Both the position numbers and the translations under genes were made by a program. From positions 78,889 to 142,888 of the forward strand of contig JAOWCC010000554.1 in NCBI GenBank assembly GCA_030867875.1: a DNA stretch of 64,000 nucleotides. The letters are read 5' to 3'. Of the stretch, positions 45,410 through 55,719 are shown in pieces. Within the stretch, counting starts at the first letter, position 1; each line of letters starts with the position of its first letter. This DNA is from Actinernus sp. WN-2022. Its lineage: Eukaryota; Cnidaria; Anthozoa; Actiniaria; Actinernidae. The notes under the pieces are model-generated. The model was not told the origin of the DNA and ran no database searches. It worked only from the letters and a program-made list of their open reading frames with translations.

Positions 45410-46235
45410 ACTGATCGGCCATTTTAACGATTCATCATTGGATGTGTAAATTGCTATTGCCTACGGCTGCACCACTTAGGTGTGTAGTATTGGACATTGT
45501 TTATGATGTCACCATTTAGGTGTGTAAATTGTTATTGCCTACGGCAGCACCACTTAGGTGCGTAGTATTGGCAATTGTTTATGATGTCACCATTTAGGTG
45601 TGTAAATTGTTATTGCCAAGGCAGCACCACTTAGGTGCGTAGTATCGGCCATTGTTTATGATGTCACCATTTAGGTGTGTAAATTGTTATTGCCTACGGC
45701 TGCACCACTTAGGTGCGTAGTATTGGCCATTGTTTATGATGTCACCATTTAGGTGTGTAAATTGTTATTGCCAAAGGCAGCACCACTTAGGTGCGTAGTA
45801 TCGGCCATTGTTTATGATGTCACCATTTAGGTGTGTAAATTGTTATTGCCAAGGCAGCACCACTTAAGTGCGTAGTATCGGCCATTGTTTATGATGTCAC
45901 CATTTAGGTGTGTAAATTGTTATTGCCAAAGGCAGCACCAATTAGGTGCGTAGTATCGACCATTGTTTATGATGTCACCATTTAGGTGTGTAAATTGTTA
46001 TTGCCAAAGGCAGCACCACTTAGGTGTGTAGTATCGGCCATTTATGATGTCACCATTTAGGTGTGTAAATTGTTATTGCCCATGGCTGCACCACTTAGGT
46101 GCGTAGTATCGGCCATTGTTTAAGATGTCACCATTTAGGTGTGTAAATTGTTATTGCCTACGGCTGCACCACTTAGGTGCGTAGTATCGACCATTCTTTA
46201 TGATTCACCATTTAGGCGTGTAAATTATATTATTC
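45410..46235. repeat. 78-bp minisatellite, about 10.5 units, inside the retroelement
   Basis: Period 76-79 bp, from the spacing of CACCATTTAGGTGTG at about 45510, 45589, 45667, 45745, 45821, 45899, 45977, 46051, 46129 and 46206. Each unit is two related halves, CACCATTTAGGTGTGTAAATT and CACCACTTAGGTGCGTAGTAT (about 39 bp each), both with a CACC...GGTG inverted core. Decayed versions reach back to about 45330. Confidence 0.9.
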
Positions 46236-46304
46236 GCAACACCACGTGCACTTAGGTCAACACATAGTTAAACCCATCTTGAGTTTCTTTTTTAATTTGC
46301 AGAC

Positions 46305-47321
46305 GTGTTACAATCCGGAATCTGGAACGAAACGACGTTCTTGGTAGATCCATCCTTGCGGAGCAAGGTCAAAGACCTTTTTGAATTACAGTTAGACTCC
46401 AAAGCTTCATCCACGGTTCAGAAGTACGGAGTTGGCTGGTCTAGATGGCGTACATGGGCTACATCCAAGTTGGGCGTTCCAGTTATTCCTGCAAAGCCTC
46501 TACACATAGCACTTTTTATTACAGAACTTTCTCAACTTGCAGTCCAAAAAGGGACAGGGATATCTTCTATAGAATCTGTTGTCTATAGTATTAGATGGGG
46601 TCACAATTTAGCTGGATTCGAGCAGCTTCCAACTAATCACCCCTTAGTCAAATCAACCTTAGAAGGCGCAAGGAGAAAGCTTGCTCGTCCCATACAGCCT
46701 AAGGAACCCCTTACGAGAGAGACAGTAGAGTGCATCGCACAGCATTACGCTACCTGCAATTCCCTCGCTGGCATTCGTTTTTTATTCGTACTCTTGTTAG
46801 GCTACGCTGGGTTTTTTCGTATCAACGAAATCCAAAATTTAGTACTGAAAGATGTAGTTATCTACGATGAACATATGTCTGTGTACATTTCTAAGCGCAA
46901 AAACGATCAGTACAGGGAAGGACACACCTCTTTATTAGCTAGGTCTGGGAAGATTACATGTCCCGTATCTATTACGGAGAGGTTAATCCAGCTTTTACCG
47001 GCTCAACCTAGTCCATGTTTACCAATTGTTAGGCGCATCGTTAAATCTAAGTCTCGAGAGTATTTTCATGGAAGTAAAGGTATATCTTATACTACCCTTC
47101 GGGATGAATTCAAGAAACATGTTAAACCCTTTGTAAGCGATATTGCTAATTATGGCACACATAGCATCAAATCAGGCGCTGCCTCCAATCCTGCATGCAG
47201 GAATATAAGCGGCAATTTATTGGATATGCACGCTGGCTGGAGGTGTGGCTCTACTAAGTACAGATACATCCAGCATACAGATAGTGATCGTTTAGCGGTT
47301 TCTAAGGCAATCGGCCTATAA
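46305..47321 (+). CDS. Tyrosine recombinase of the retrotransposon
   Basis: A 338-codon open frame. The N-terminal SAM-like core-binding part includes STVQKYGVGWSRWRTWA and PLHIALFITELS. The catalytic part has Arg172 in GYAGFFRINEIQNL, the beta-hairpin region ISKRKNDQYREGH, the box-II segment THSIKSGAAS (His286; the usual Arg of HxxR is Lys289), HAGWRCGSTKYRYIQH with the candidate nucleophile Tyr319 or Tyr321, and a short tail. It would insert the circular cDNA by recombination, without target duplication. It is the only intact frame of the element. The Arg-to-Lys change at HxxR probably impairs catalysis. The start at 46305 follows the minisatellite; an upstream in-frame extension is not evident. 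Confidence 0.9.
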   Translation: MLQSGIWNETTFLVDPSLRSKVKDLFELQLDSKASSTVQKYGVGWSRWRTWATSKLGVPVIPAKPLHIALFITELSQLAVQKGTGISSIESVVYSIRWGHNLAGFEQLPTNHPLVKSTLEGARRKLARPIQPKEPLTRETVECIAQHYATCNSLAGIRFLFVLLLGYAGFFRINEIQNLVLKDVVIYDEHMSVYISKRKNDQYREGHTSLLARSGKITCPVSITERLIQLLPAQPSPCLPIVRRIVKSKSREYFHGSKGISYTTLRDEFKKHVKPFVSDIANYGTHSIKSGAASNPACRNISGNLLDMHAGWRCGSTKYRYIQHTDSDRLAVSKAIGL

Positions 47322-47559
47322 TTATATTAATTGTACGCATAAAACCGCTAAATTAAAGTTCTGTCGGGGGACAACAGCTGTGCCTTGGCCCCGACCCAGA
47401 TTTCCTTCTATTACCTTTGTATTTTCCCCAAGTGGTTTTTAGAAGGTTGGAGGTTTTTTTCTGGCCTCCCTGGTACAGCTGGAAATATTTAAGTCTATTG
47501 TAACATGTCAATACAATAATTGTATTTTATTATTTAATTTATGTAATTCCTGTAATAAA

Positions 47560-47647
47560 CGGAATTATGCGTTGCTGACAGACCATAATCCAATATACTC
47601 AATGAATCAGGTCTATTGTCCTTATCATTTCGTAGTTAGTGCAGAAT
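47560..47647 (+). repeat. Split direct repeat B2 (right end)
   Basis: Repeats 43523-43610 at an offset of 4037, starting CGGAATTATGCGTTGCTG and ending AGTGCAGAAT. Confidence 0.88.
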
Positions 47648-47674
47648 AATCGATTATTCGTTGTCCATCACAAC

Positions 47675-48975
47675 TGGAACTACTGACGGAGCTGAAGAGC
47701 GAAGAAACATTTACGGCTCGATCCTAGATGCCGAAGAAGAAATGGAGGTTTGTGACAGTCGATAATGATATCAGTGGTTTTCACACATTCTCATTGTAAT
47801 TTTTTTAAAAATTATTTTCCATTTCTTCTATAGGAGATCGTTGTGGGAAGCGAGGAGAGGATAAAGTGTTGTTGCAAAGGCCTGTGTGCTCGAAAATCTG
47901 GGAAGGGAGCCTGCAAATGTCGAGAAGCGGACTTGAAGTGTGTGGATCTCTGTAGCTGTCAGAAAGCAAGGTGCAAAAATAGGGCAAGTCAAACTTTTTA
48001 TACAGCTTCATTTTACTAGTGAACATGTGTGTATCCCTATTTTGAATGCTTTGATTCTTACATGCAATGTTCACTCGTTCAGGATAGGGGAAATGCGAAT
48101 CAATTGGAACCCCACACGGAGCAACGAAACGAAGACGGTGCAACCCGGTTCGAACTACAAGTCCAAAATTCGGAAAAGGAAATAAAGGTTCGATAGAATA
48201 GTACTCTACTTGAAATACATTGTATGCGTCAGTATTTACAAAATAACAGGGAAATGGTTTGACAAAATTAGAAGTTCTTATCAATGAAGAAACCTTGCCA
48301 GAATTATATAGACACTTTCAATAGCCATTTACAATGTTGTTCTGCAATAACTGCATCCGTAAGAAATTGTTGGCTATAAAGAGTGGTGAAATTTGTTTAT
48401 ATATGGTCTCATATGCAGACTTTTAGTTTTGAACCTGTGTATTCACCAGATTGAAGTTAATACCAAATCATTTCCTTTTTTCTGAACAGGAATTTGTTGC
48501 CACTCTCGATACAGAGAAAAAAGATGACATTCTCATCACATTGTTGAACATGAGAAGGGGCAGCCTAGACTTTGCCAAGAAATTAGCTGCAGGAGGCAAC
48601 CCTGATGAACCAGCTCCTTCTGTTCAATCACCCCCCTAGTGCCGATGTAAAGTGTGCCAACCAATGCAGACTGATGTTGAAAATGTCTGATGTAAGCGTG
48701 TAACATGCATAACATCTTACACATCATTTTCAAACATTTGTTTGGACAGAGACATATTAGAGGTTTGCATAAAAGCAAGATGTGATATCCGGGCAGATGA
48801 GTTCAATTTTAGTATGGAGAGTTTTAGAAAGGCTGCCTACAGACAGTTTGCCCTTTGGAAATATGGGAAGTTGGGACGGGGCAACAGGAGGGTTATACCT
48901 GCCTGTGCTGTCCGGATGATAAGGTCAGCTTATCCTGCACCAGATGGGAGATACATGGGATTTAGGGCTAACTGA
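47675..48975 (+). pseudogene. Spliced CXC-domain plus P2RX7-C-like gene, two nonsense codons
   Basis: Four exons fit one frame: up to 47747 (EERRNIYGSILDAEEEME, donor GTTTGT), 47834-47983 (after TCTATAG; donor GCAAGT, a GC-type donor), 48083-48187 and 48490-48975. Exon 2 is a Tesmin/TSO1-like CXC module: CCCKGLCARKSGKGACKC, then LKCVDLCSCQKARCKNR. Exon 4 starts EFVATLDTEKKDDILITLL and contains the P2X7 intracellular-type domain: CRCKVCQPM, VTCITSYTSF, DIRADEFNFSMESFRKAAYR, LWKYGKLGRGNRRVIP and SAYPAPDGRYMGF, with zinc-binding Cys. In-frame TAG (48637-48639) and TGA (48688-48690) interrupt it; the second replaces an expected Cys. Stand-alone P2RX7-C domains are expanded in cnidarians. The 5' part may be cut off by the retroelement ending at 47647. 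Confidence 0.72.
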
Positions 48976-50289
48976 TTAATCAAGACTAAATGTAATGTAG
49001 GCATGGTTAGAGAACCAGCAACTACTGGGACCCTGGGGTTGGTTTCATCCGGGACTGTGCTTTGTGTTACTGCTAGTGGCTTGGATTTCCACTTGTCAGT
49101 TGCAAGTCGCTGTGATCGCTTGTAGTTTCCCTCCCTCCCTTGTCCACTTGTGTGACCCAGTTTGCTGGGCTGTTCGGTTGCCAGAGTTACCTGGCAGCCC
49201 TCAAGCACAGTTTGTAGCCTTGGGCACTTCCAACTTATTAAGATGTGGTCATTATTCCCTTTTCGAATTAGCTGGGTATTTAATAGGGTAATTTAACAGC
49301 CCTAGAGCACTGTCATTATATCATGTGAAACTACTTTTGTACCATATCCTTTGATGTTTTTTTTACTGTTACGATACTGCACCAACTTTTATTTATGTAT
49401 AGTGTCATTGTACTATACCATTTATAAACGTTCCATTATAGCTTCTTCCCAGCCAGCTTTATTCCCATCAGTTTTGTCTTAAAGAGTTAGTAAAATAGAG
49501 GCAAAATGTTCTGTTGAACACAATATTTATTTTGTAGTCCAGCCAATAACCAGGTGTATAATGATTCAGGTGTATAATTTCATATACCAGTACATACAAA
49601 AAAGCATGATTATCATCTTTCTGTAATTGAAGTTGGATCTACACGTAAGTGAAGGAAGAAATCTCTACCATAATTATCTTTTCTATCATCCTGAAAATTA
49701 TATTTATTTAATATTATTATATTTATTATTACACAGTCACTGTTGAGTTTGTCTTGCACTAATGCACTGGAATGCTAAGACTGTCACCTTTTCTTGATCA
49801 TGTTGGATTCAACACTGAAGACAAATAATTTATATTATTTCTTTTTTGAAAATAATGGTGACTTACATCATAGGTGGCATTTTCCAGTTCGAGAGACAAT
49901 CATTCTGTGTTGATTTCTATGAATTTTGATAAGTACTCTGGACTTTGCCAATTTCCATTCCCTGGGATATAAAAAGGAAGTGCTTTTTGTATGCTCTGGT
50001 TGGCTATCCTGCACTATTCACCTCCCAGCTTGGAGACAAAATGATGTGCAAATATTTCACTTGTTAATGGTTTTTTAAAGTAATTTGAAGCTGACTACTT
50101 CACTTGTGTTGTATACTAAAACAACTATTCCCCTCAGTGTCAGTGACTAGCAGTGGAAATTTCGCCACTTTGTGGCTTGGTGAATATCCAGCACTAATCA
50201 ACTACACTGCGGGAATAGTTGTTAACTGTCATCCAGTGCTAATGCAACAACAAAAACAAGATGACATAGTAAATAAAAAAAGTGATGAG
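48976..50289. other. Intergenic
   Basis: No coding signal. The hairpin-like segment at 50106-50226 is related to 37041-37140. Confidence 0.35.
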
Positions 50290-53001
50290 CTAAGAAGTAC
50301 TGGGTTTCTTCATGGTGAAGCGTGAAGGTTCTTTTTTAAGCTGCTCAGTGGGTGGTGGCTCTTTCATTCCTATTGTTGGGGAAATCTGTTTTGGATCAAA
50401 TTCATCTTGATCTGATCGCCCAGAAAAGTTGCCTTCGAATTCTCGTCGCACCTTCAGCATGCGGGCCACCATGTAGGGGAAGTATTCATAACGTTTTTCT
50501 TCTTTGACCGCCTCAGCATGGTATTTCTGTGTTCGCTTTGAGAACTTTCGATGGGCATGTACTTCTCCATCCTTGGACTGTTTGTGCTTTCGAAACAAGT
50601 GCATGTTATGATCTACATCAGCTAGTAAGATCCTCATTATGAAGTAAGGGTACCTATGGAGGGATTAAGATGTATGAAAGACTATTCACAAAAATAATAG
50701 TGAATTATGTATGGCTGCTAAATATGTGTACAACTGCATGCCAAAGATCAGTAGGCTTTACACTGTACTTATAAATACTCACGCATGGCCTATTATTTAA
50801 TCTGATAACTTTGTGCATACATTTTTCAACAGCAATCTTCTCTAACCTCTAAAATCATTCCCTGACTACAAAGTAACCACACCAACCAAGCAAATTTTAA
50901 AAGAATCTTACCCACCAATCATATGCCAGTATTTGAGAACTAGAATCTGTACAATTCCCTTCAACCCAATTAAATGAAATTGATTAAAATTGTAATTATT
51001 CCATTGTTTGAATACTTGAATATAATAGGCCTTTTCCAAGATAGGGTTGACTGCTTACTTTATCTGGAATCTCCTAGCCAAAGCCTCGGTTTCACTACAT
51101 ACTTAATTTAACTTCCTATAAGATTTATCTTATTGAACGATTAGACAGTATGGTACAATTGCTAGTAATTCATAAATCTCAGCACATCAAAACAAGGCTT
51201 TGGCTAGGACATTACAAATACATGTAAGTGAGCAGTCAACCCTATCTTGGGAAAGGCCTATTGGCTAATTTGTTTTAAATTTATTTGGGTGGTACTGGTT
51301 TGTGCACCATGTAGTTGCACTTTTAAACTAGTAGTACCTTTTTCCTTGTAATGAGTTAAACTAAAATTACAGAGCAAAACATTACTTACTCAAAAGCCAT
51401 CCTTTTGGGTGCATATTTGGTCAGCACGCTGTTGAAGCTTTCTATATCACCTGTATGCCTAAGACAAAGTTATACATGTCATGAAAATAGGATAATAAAT
51501 TTACTTTTTATGATATTGGGCATTTGTTATATTTATAAGTACAGGGCTCAAAATAGAGACCCAAAAAGCAGACCAAATTTCATAAATAGCAGGTGAAAAT
51601 ATGCTTGAAAATTATTTCAAACAATCAATAGCCTGCCAACAAAATATGACATTTTCTATTTTGAGCTCTGAATAGACCATTTCAAGGTCGACATTACAAC
51701 TACGATATCTACTTCAATTAGCAATAGCACTGGTGCTATTGAAAATATCTCCTGAAAATTAGTGAAAATCCCAAATTTGAGAGTTATACCTCACCTAGAA
51801 GCTAAGATATAGTCAAGTAAAGTGCGCTATTTTTACAGACATTTGTATTGTTGCACCCCTCCCCCCCCCCTCTCTGCATACAAAATAATGTTTGTAAAAT
51901 TGTCTTACTTTGTGGGACTGTATCTTTGCTTGCATACAATATATAACTGTCAAATTTGGGATTTTTACTAATCTTGCTCTTTGTTGTAGTACCAGTGCTA
52001 TCACTAATTGAAGTAGACATCGTAGTGTTAATGGTGACCTTGAAATGGTCTATTGTGTTCCTTGTAGACTAAAAAACCTTAGGAGTTTTGCAATTCACCA
52101 CCATAATCCTTTTACTCACCGGAATCGAACATAGAAATGAAGGTTCTTTAACCATTTACTATCAAGAACAATTTTCCTTAGAGCAGCCATAGCCTTTGAG
52201 GTATTGGACAGGTTCTTCTTGGAAGCTTCATCTTCAACATGAGTGCCATGACTACACTGGGATTCAGCCCAGGAGAGCTCCCCACACACATGGTGCAACA
52301 CACTTTGCCATAAATTCTGAAAAAAATAATTGCTGCTATTATAAACTCTTTCCACATGTTACATACATGTACAGTTCATTCTTAGCTGCTACTGCATGTA
52401 TGGCAAGAAATGTTAGTTATATGTACGATGCCAGATGTTTGTTATGAGTCACAAGCTCACCTTCAGCTCATCTGCACTCCCATCTGCCATCTGACAACAA
52501 TACCAGAAGTGGTTCACAATGGGATCCACCCACTCCTTTAGGTCCTCACATCCCTTCACTCTCGCTGCCTAGTAAACACCATACACTTACAAAATTAATC
52601 AAAATACCCAGTACTGATTTTAAATGTCTTACAAATTATTACAGTCCACATCTGATTGTTAATATTGCCAGAGATTGCTTTTCCAAAATAACAAGAACAA
52701 CATGAAATAACTGTTTCTACATGTAGTAAATTCCTTGATTGATTTCTTTACAAAAATAAACTAGACAAATTTTGAAACTTTTTTGAAACTTTTACAGATA
52801 CATGTACATTTCAAACCACTTGGGGAGACGAGTATAAATTTGTACATTTTATTTGTTTGCATTCTTTCCAGGCTACATGTAGCTAGACTACCAGGTCTCT
52901 TTAGGAAATTGAACATACCTGATGGAGACCTTTACTAAGCTTCTTTGACTTGTGCCAGATGTCAAGCGAATGGAATAGCTCCAGCAGTTGTGAAAACTTT
53001 T
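50290..53001 (-). CDS. Spliced transposase-derived gene (Kolobok-like), C-terminal exons
   Basis: Minus-strand exons with good splice sites and matching phases: 52919-53001 (LLELFHSLDIWHKSKKL, donor GTATGT), 52461-52568 (WVDPIVNHFWYCCQMADG, donor GTGAGC), 52120-52316 (LWQSVLHHVCGELSW, LRKIVLDSKWLKNLHFYVRF, donor GTGAGT), 51390-51458 (HTGDIESFNSVLTKYAPKR, donor GTAAGT) and 50290-50653 (LLADVDHNMHLFRKHKQ, HRKFSKRTQKYHAEAVKEEK, PPPTEQLKKE, stop). The DxWH, NHxxWC and HTGxxExxxS...PKR blocks belong to a DDE transposase-derived family that I associate with Kolobok; that name is tentative. The N-terminal exons with DGRxDSPG and TDRH were not found. Every visible exon is open, so this piece may be expressed. 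Exons 1-3 recur 6.5 kb upstream on the same strand; exons 4-5 do not. Confidence 0.7.
51024..51262. mobile_element. MITE in an intron
   Basis: Arms of about 75 bp: AATAGGCCTTTTCCAAGATA on the left and the inverse of TATCTTGGGAAAGGCCTATT on the right. Inner arms pair through CTAGCCAAAGCCT. Confidence 0.8.
51671..52054. mobile_element. Foldback element holding the duplication breakpoint
   Basis: Arms of about 115 bp: AATAGACCATTTCAAGGTC (51671) inverted as GACCTTGAAATGGTCTATT (52054), and TCTACTTCAATTAG inverted inside. The loop contains the poly-C tract at 51861-51872. In the second copy of the duplication only the right arm is present. Confidence 0.75.
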
Positions 53002-53113
53002 CTACAGATAAAAATAAAGTTCAATTAGCTTATTCAACTTAGGAAACAAAACAACTTAACCAACCCCCCTCCTCTAAAGTTCCAAGAACATTGTTCCTGT
53101 ACAGACTCTTTCT

Positions 53114-53172
53114 CTGACGAAGGGCTAACACTTGAAACATCAGCTGCTACATGTTTCTAACCGCGGTTAGCA
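53114..53172 (+). ncRNA. Hammerhead-like core next to a 14-bp palindrome (speculative)
   Basis: CTGACGA (53114-53120), AGGGCTAACACTT, GAAAC and ATCAGC, then CTAACCGCGGTTAG (a perfect 14-bp palindrome, 53158-53171). The order resembles a type I hammerhead core as found in Penelope-like elements, with a possible ACGT stem III decayed to ACAT. As at 12549, an extra A follows the CTGANGA box. Repeated in the second duplication unit at about 59621. Confidence 0.25.
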
Positions 53173-54247
53173 TATCTTAATTGCCCTATATCATTATGAT
53201 GTCACAGCTTGTTTATGAGGGGGACAGAATTGATATGAACAATAGAATTTTGAACTAAATCTGCTCTGCTGAGGAAAGTTTTACTTAAAATTGTCTGGTT
53301 TCCAGATATTAGCTGTATCAACGTTTATCCCACAATATTTACCATATTTGGTGGCTGTTACCGCTACATGTATTATATGTCCTACAAAATACATTTGATA
53401 ACGATTTCCTTTGTGTTCTTGCTGTTTTGTCCCCCTCCCACGACTGTGATCGTTATCATGATCGTGATTAAAAAGCCATTTTTGGGATTTGTCTTCTCCC
53501 CAGCAGCTGGAACTTGGACAGACAGACGCCGGGCACAATTATTTAGAGGAGAAAGGCGTGAAATCCTGCAGGATTTAGGTTACAAAACAAGATGGCGGTT
53601 GTGTGGAAGTTTGAGAGTTCATGGAGGTTTCTTTTCTTGTCACTGACTGAAACATCCCTTACTGATGTCTAGATAGGCAAGAATTTTAGCCTACTTCTGC
53701 AAGAAATTCGGCATGTCTAAAACAGCTCCTATCGCCAAAATAATGCCATATTCTGTGAATTTAAATGTTGTTATTTTGAACTGGCTATCGGGAAACTGTG
53801 TACCATTTCCCGCCAAGATGCTACAGAACATCAAACTTATAGCATTTATTGAAATCAGCGGCCAATTACAGCAACAGACAGAGGTAAGAAGAGCAAGTTT
53901 TGAACTCGATTTTGGCATATTTTATCTTCAACCATTTAAAACGAAATATACATTGTTCGAAACCACAAAACTACGATCATTCTAAACTGGTATCAGGAGG
54001 TTGTATCACAAGCTTCGTTTTTGATATATTTCTGTTTCTTTATTTTATCGATACACATTCTTACTATTTCGTATTGAAATTTGAATGCCCAGAAAAGTTA
54101 TATATAATGAGCTTCGCGGCCACGTATGTCCCATATTTCTGGCAATGCCAGCCTTATTGAATGAAGCATTGTCAATATACCATTTTATATTAACCAGTTT
54201 CATTTCCACTGCTTACCTCCCATATAATATTATAGACAGAGGAAGAA
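53173..54247. other. Non-coding stretch in the duplication
   Basis: Several open frames of 75-92 codons occur on both strands but without recognisable domains. The same frames are in the second copy. I cannot support a gene. Confidence 0.35.
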
Positions 54248-54689
54248 TAGTCTCCTTCGCAGCCGGCCTTAGGGTCGTCACACAAGCGCTAGTCCCACTA
54301 ACGGCTGCTTACACCAGCCAGACATTCCTGATTGTTTGTATAAGCCGTTATAACGTAACATCGCATGCGTTGATCAGCAGCGGTTTGCTTATCTGAAAAC
54401 TTTCAGGCTCATCAGTACAGCGTCAAAATGAACAATTTCTTATAAAATATATCTGCTTTCTTGAGAAAAACTAAGAACAGAAAATATACAACGCTAATTG
54501 ATCCGATTTCCTATAAAATTTAGCCTCTACATTTGATTTCCTGGATTTCCCGTCAGAAGGTTCTGGCATGAGTGTGTTTTTTATTCTGATTGGCCATGCG
54601 GTTGGAATGGAATGTCTGGCTGGTGTAAGCAGCCGTTAGTGGGGCTACCATTTGCGTGACGAGCCTAAGAATGGCTGTGAAGGAGACTA
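54248..54689. mobile_element. MITE with about 84-bp TIRs
   Basis: Starts TAGTCTCCTTCGCAGCC and ends GGCTGTGAAGGAGACTA. The arms include CCCACTAACGGCTGCTTACA and ACCAGCCAGACATTCC. Second copy at 60755-61196. Confidence 0.85.
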
Positions 54690-55328
54690 CGGAAAGAAGC
54701 GATTGACTAAATTATGTTCCTGGCTTCCAAAGGCCTACAAAAATGAAGTGGTAAACAAATTATAAAAAACTATGTTCATGTTTAAAAAATACTGCATCAG
54801 TCCCGAATAAATGGCAGGTTCAAATAAATGCCAGGGCCAAGTTGTTAAAAGGGTGAACAACTTTATCCAATGGATAAATCCTTATCCAGTGGATAAGTAT
54901 TAACCCAAGTAGCTTATTTTATTCACTGGATAACAATTTATTTTGGTGGATAAAGTTAATAATGATCCATTGGACCCTGGTCCAGAGTCAAATTTGATAA
55001 ATATATGCCAGTAGCTTATATTTGAGAAAATACAACTTACATGTACTGCAATACACCTCTGCACTAATTCAAGTAACTCTGTGTTTTCTCAAACAAATAC
55101 CCAGGCTTTATTTCAAATTTAGCCATAATAATAATATTATGTTAATAATGTTGTTGTTTAGAGCCTCATTTCTGAAATCATCACTGGCTAGGGAACCAGT
55201 AAAATTAAATATTAATTCACACATGTTTTTTGAAAGTTAATACAAAATTCCCCAAGTCATGCAGCGATCAGAGCAATTGTATCAACTTTGAAAACACAAG
55301 TGAAATTAATCCTTAACCTTCAAGGGAA
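54690..55328. other. Intergenic
   Basis: Contains a short GGATAA/TTATCC-rich stretch at 54868-54975 (TTATCCAATGGATAA-type words) and otherwise nothing recognised. Confidence 0.35.
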
Positions 55329-55719
55329 TCTCGGCTGAAAAACAATGTTTGCTCTAAAATGATTGTTATACATGCCTACCGTAAGTCAGTTTCTGTGTTT
55401 GTCTCCAATATATTGTACACTAGATGTCATTTATGCACCAATTTTCCTGTCGATTACACTCATTTGAATTTCCTGCATGCCGCCATCTTGGATTTTATGA
55501 TGTCACAGTGTTGCCCCAATTATCAGAAAACAATAGTGGCAACACTGTGACGGAATGAGATCCGAGCTGCCGGTGTGCAGGATATTCAAATGAGTTTTAT
55601 CGACAGGAAAATCGGTGCATAAATGACATCTAGTGTACAATTTGCTGGAGACAGACAGCAATGTATTTAGGCATCTACAAACGCACACTTGAGAACAATC
55701 ATTGTTTTTCAGCCAAGGT
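55329..55719. mobile_element. Nested foldback element
   Basis: Outer arms GGCTGAAAAACAATG / CATTGTTTTTCAGCC and inner arms TGTACACTAGATGTCATTTA / TAAATGACATCTAGTGTACA with TTCCTGTCGAT, ending in a central CACAGTGTTGCC...GGCAACACTGTG. Second copy at 61836-62226. Confidence 0.85.

Larger units (their letters stand above)
42600..47647 (+). mobile_element. Tyrosine-recombinase retrotransposon with split direct repeats (PAT/Ngaro-like)
   Basis: The layout is A1 (42600-42795), gag-like ORF, B1 (43523-43610) joined to A2 (43611-43806), RT-RNase H remnant, minisatellite, tyrosine recombinase, B2 (47560-47647). A1 and A2 are 196 bp and nearly identical; B1 and B2 are 88 bp and identical by eye. An internal B1A2 junction with A and B halves at the two ends is the split-direct-repeat signature of DIRS-order PAT/Ngaro elements. 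Placement of B1A2 after gag rather than at the 3' end matches PAT best. Most of the reverse transcriptase is deleted, so this copy is non-autonomous. Confidence 0.85.

Noticed and set aside
45410..46235. CRISPR-like array
   Set aside because: Units are contiguous 78-bp tandem repeats with no unique spacers, in an animal retroelement.
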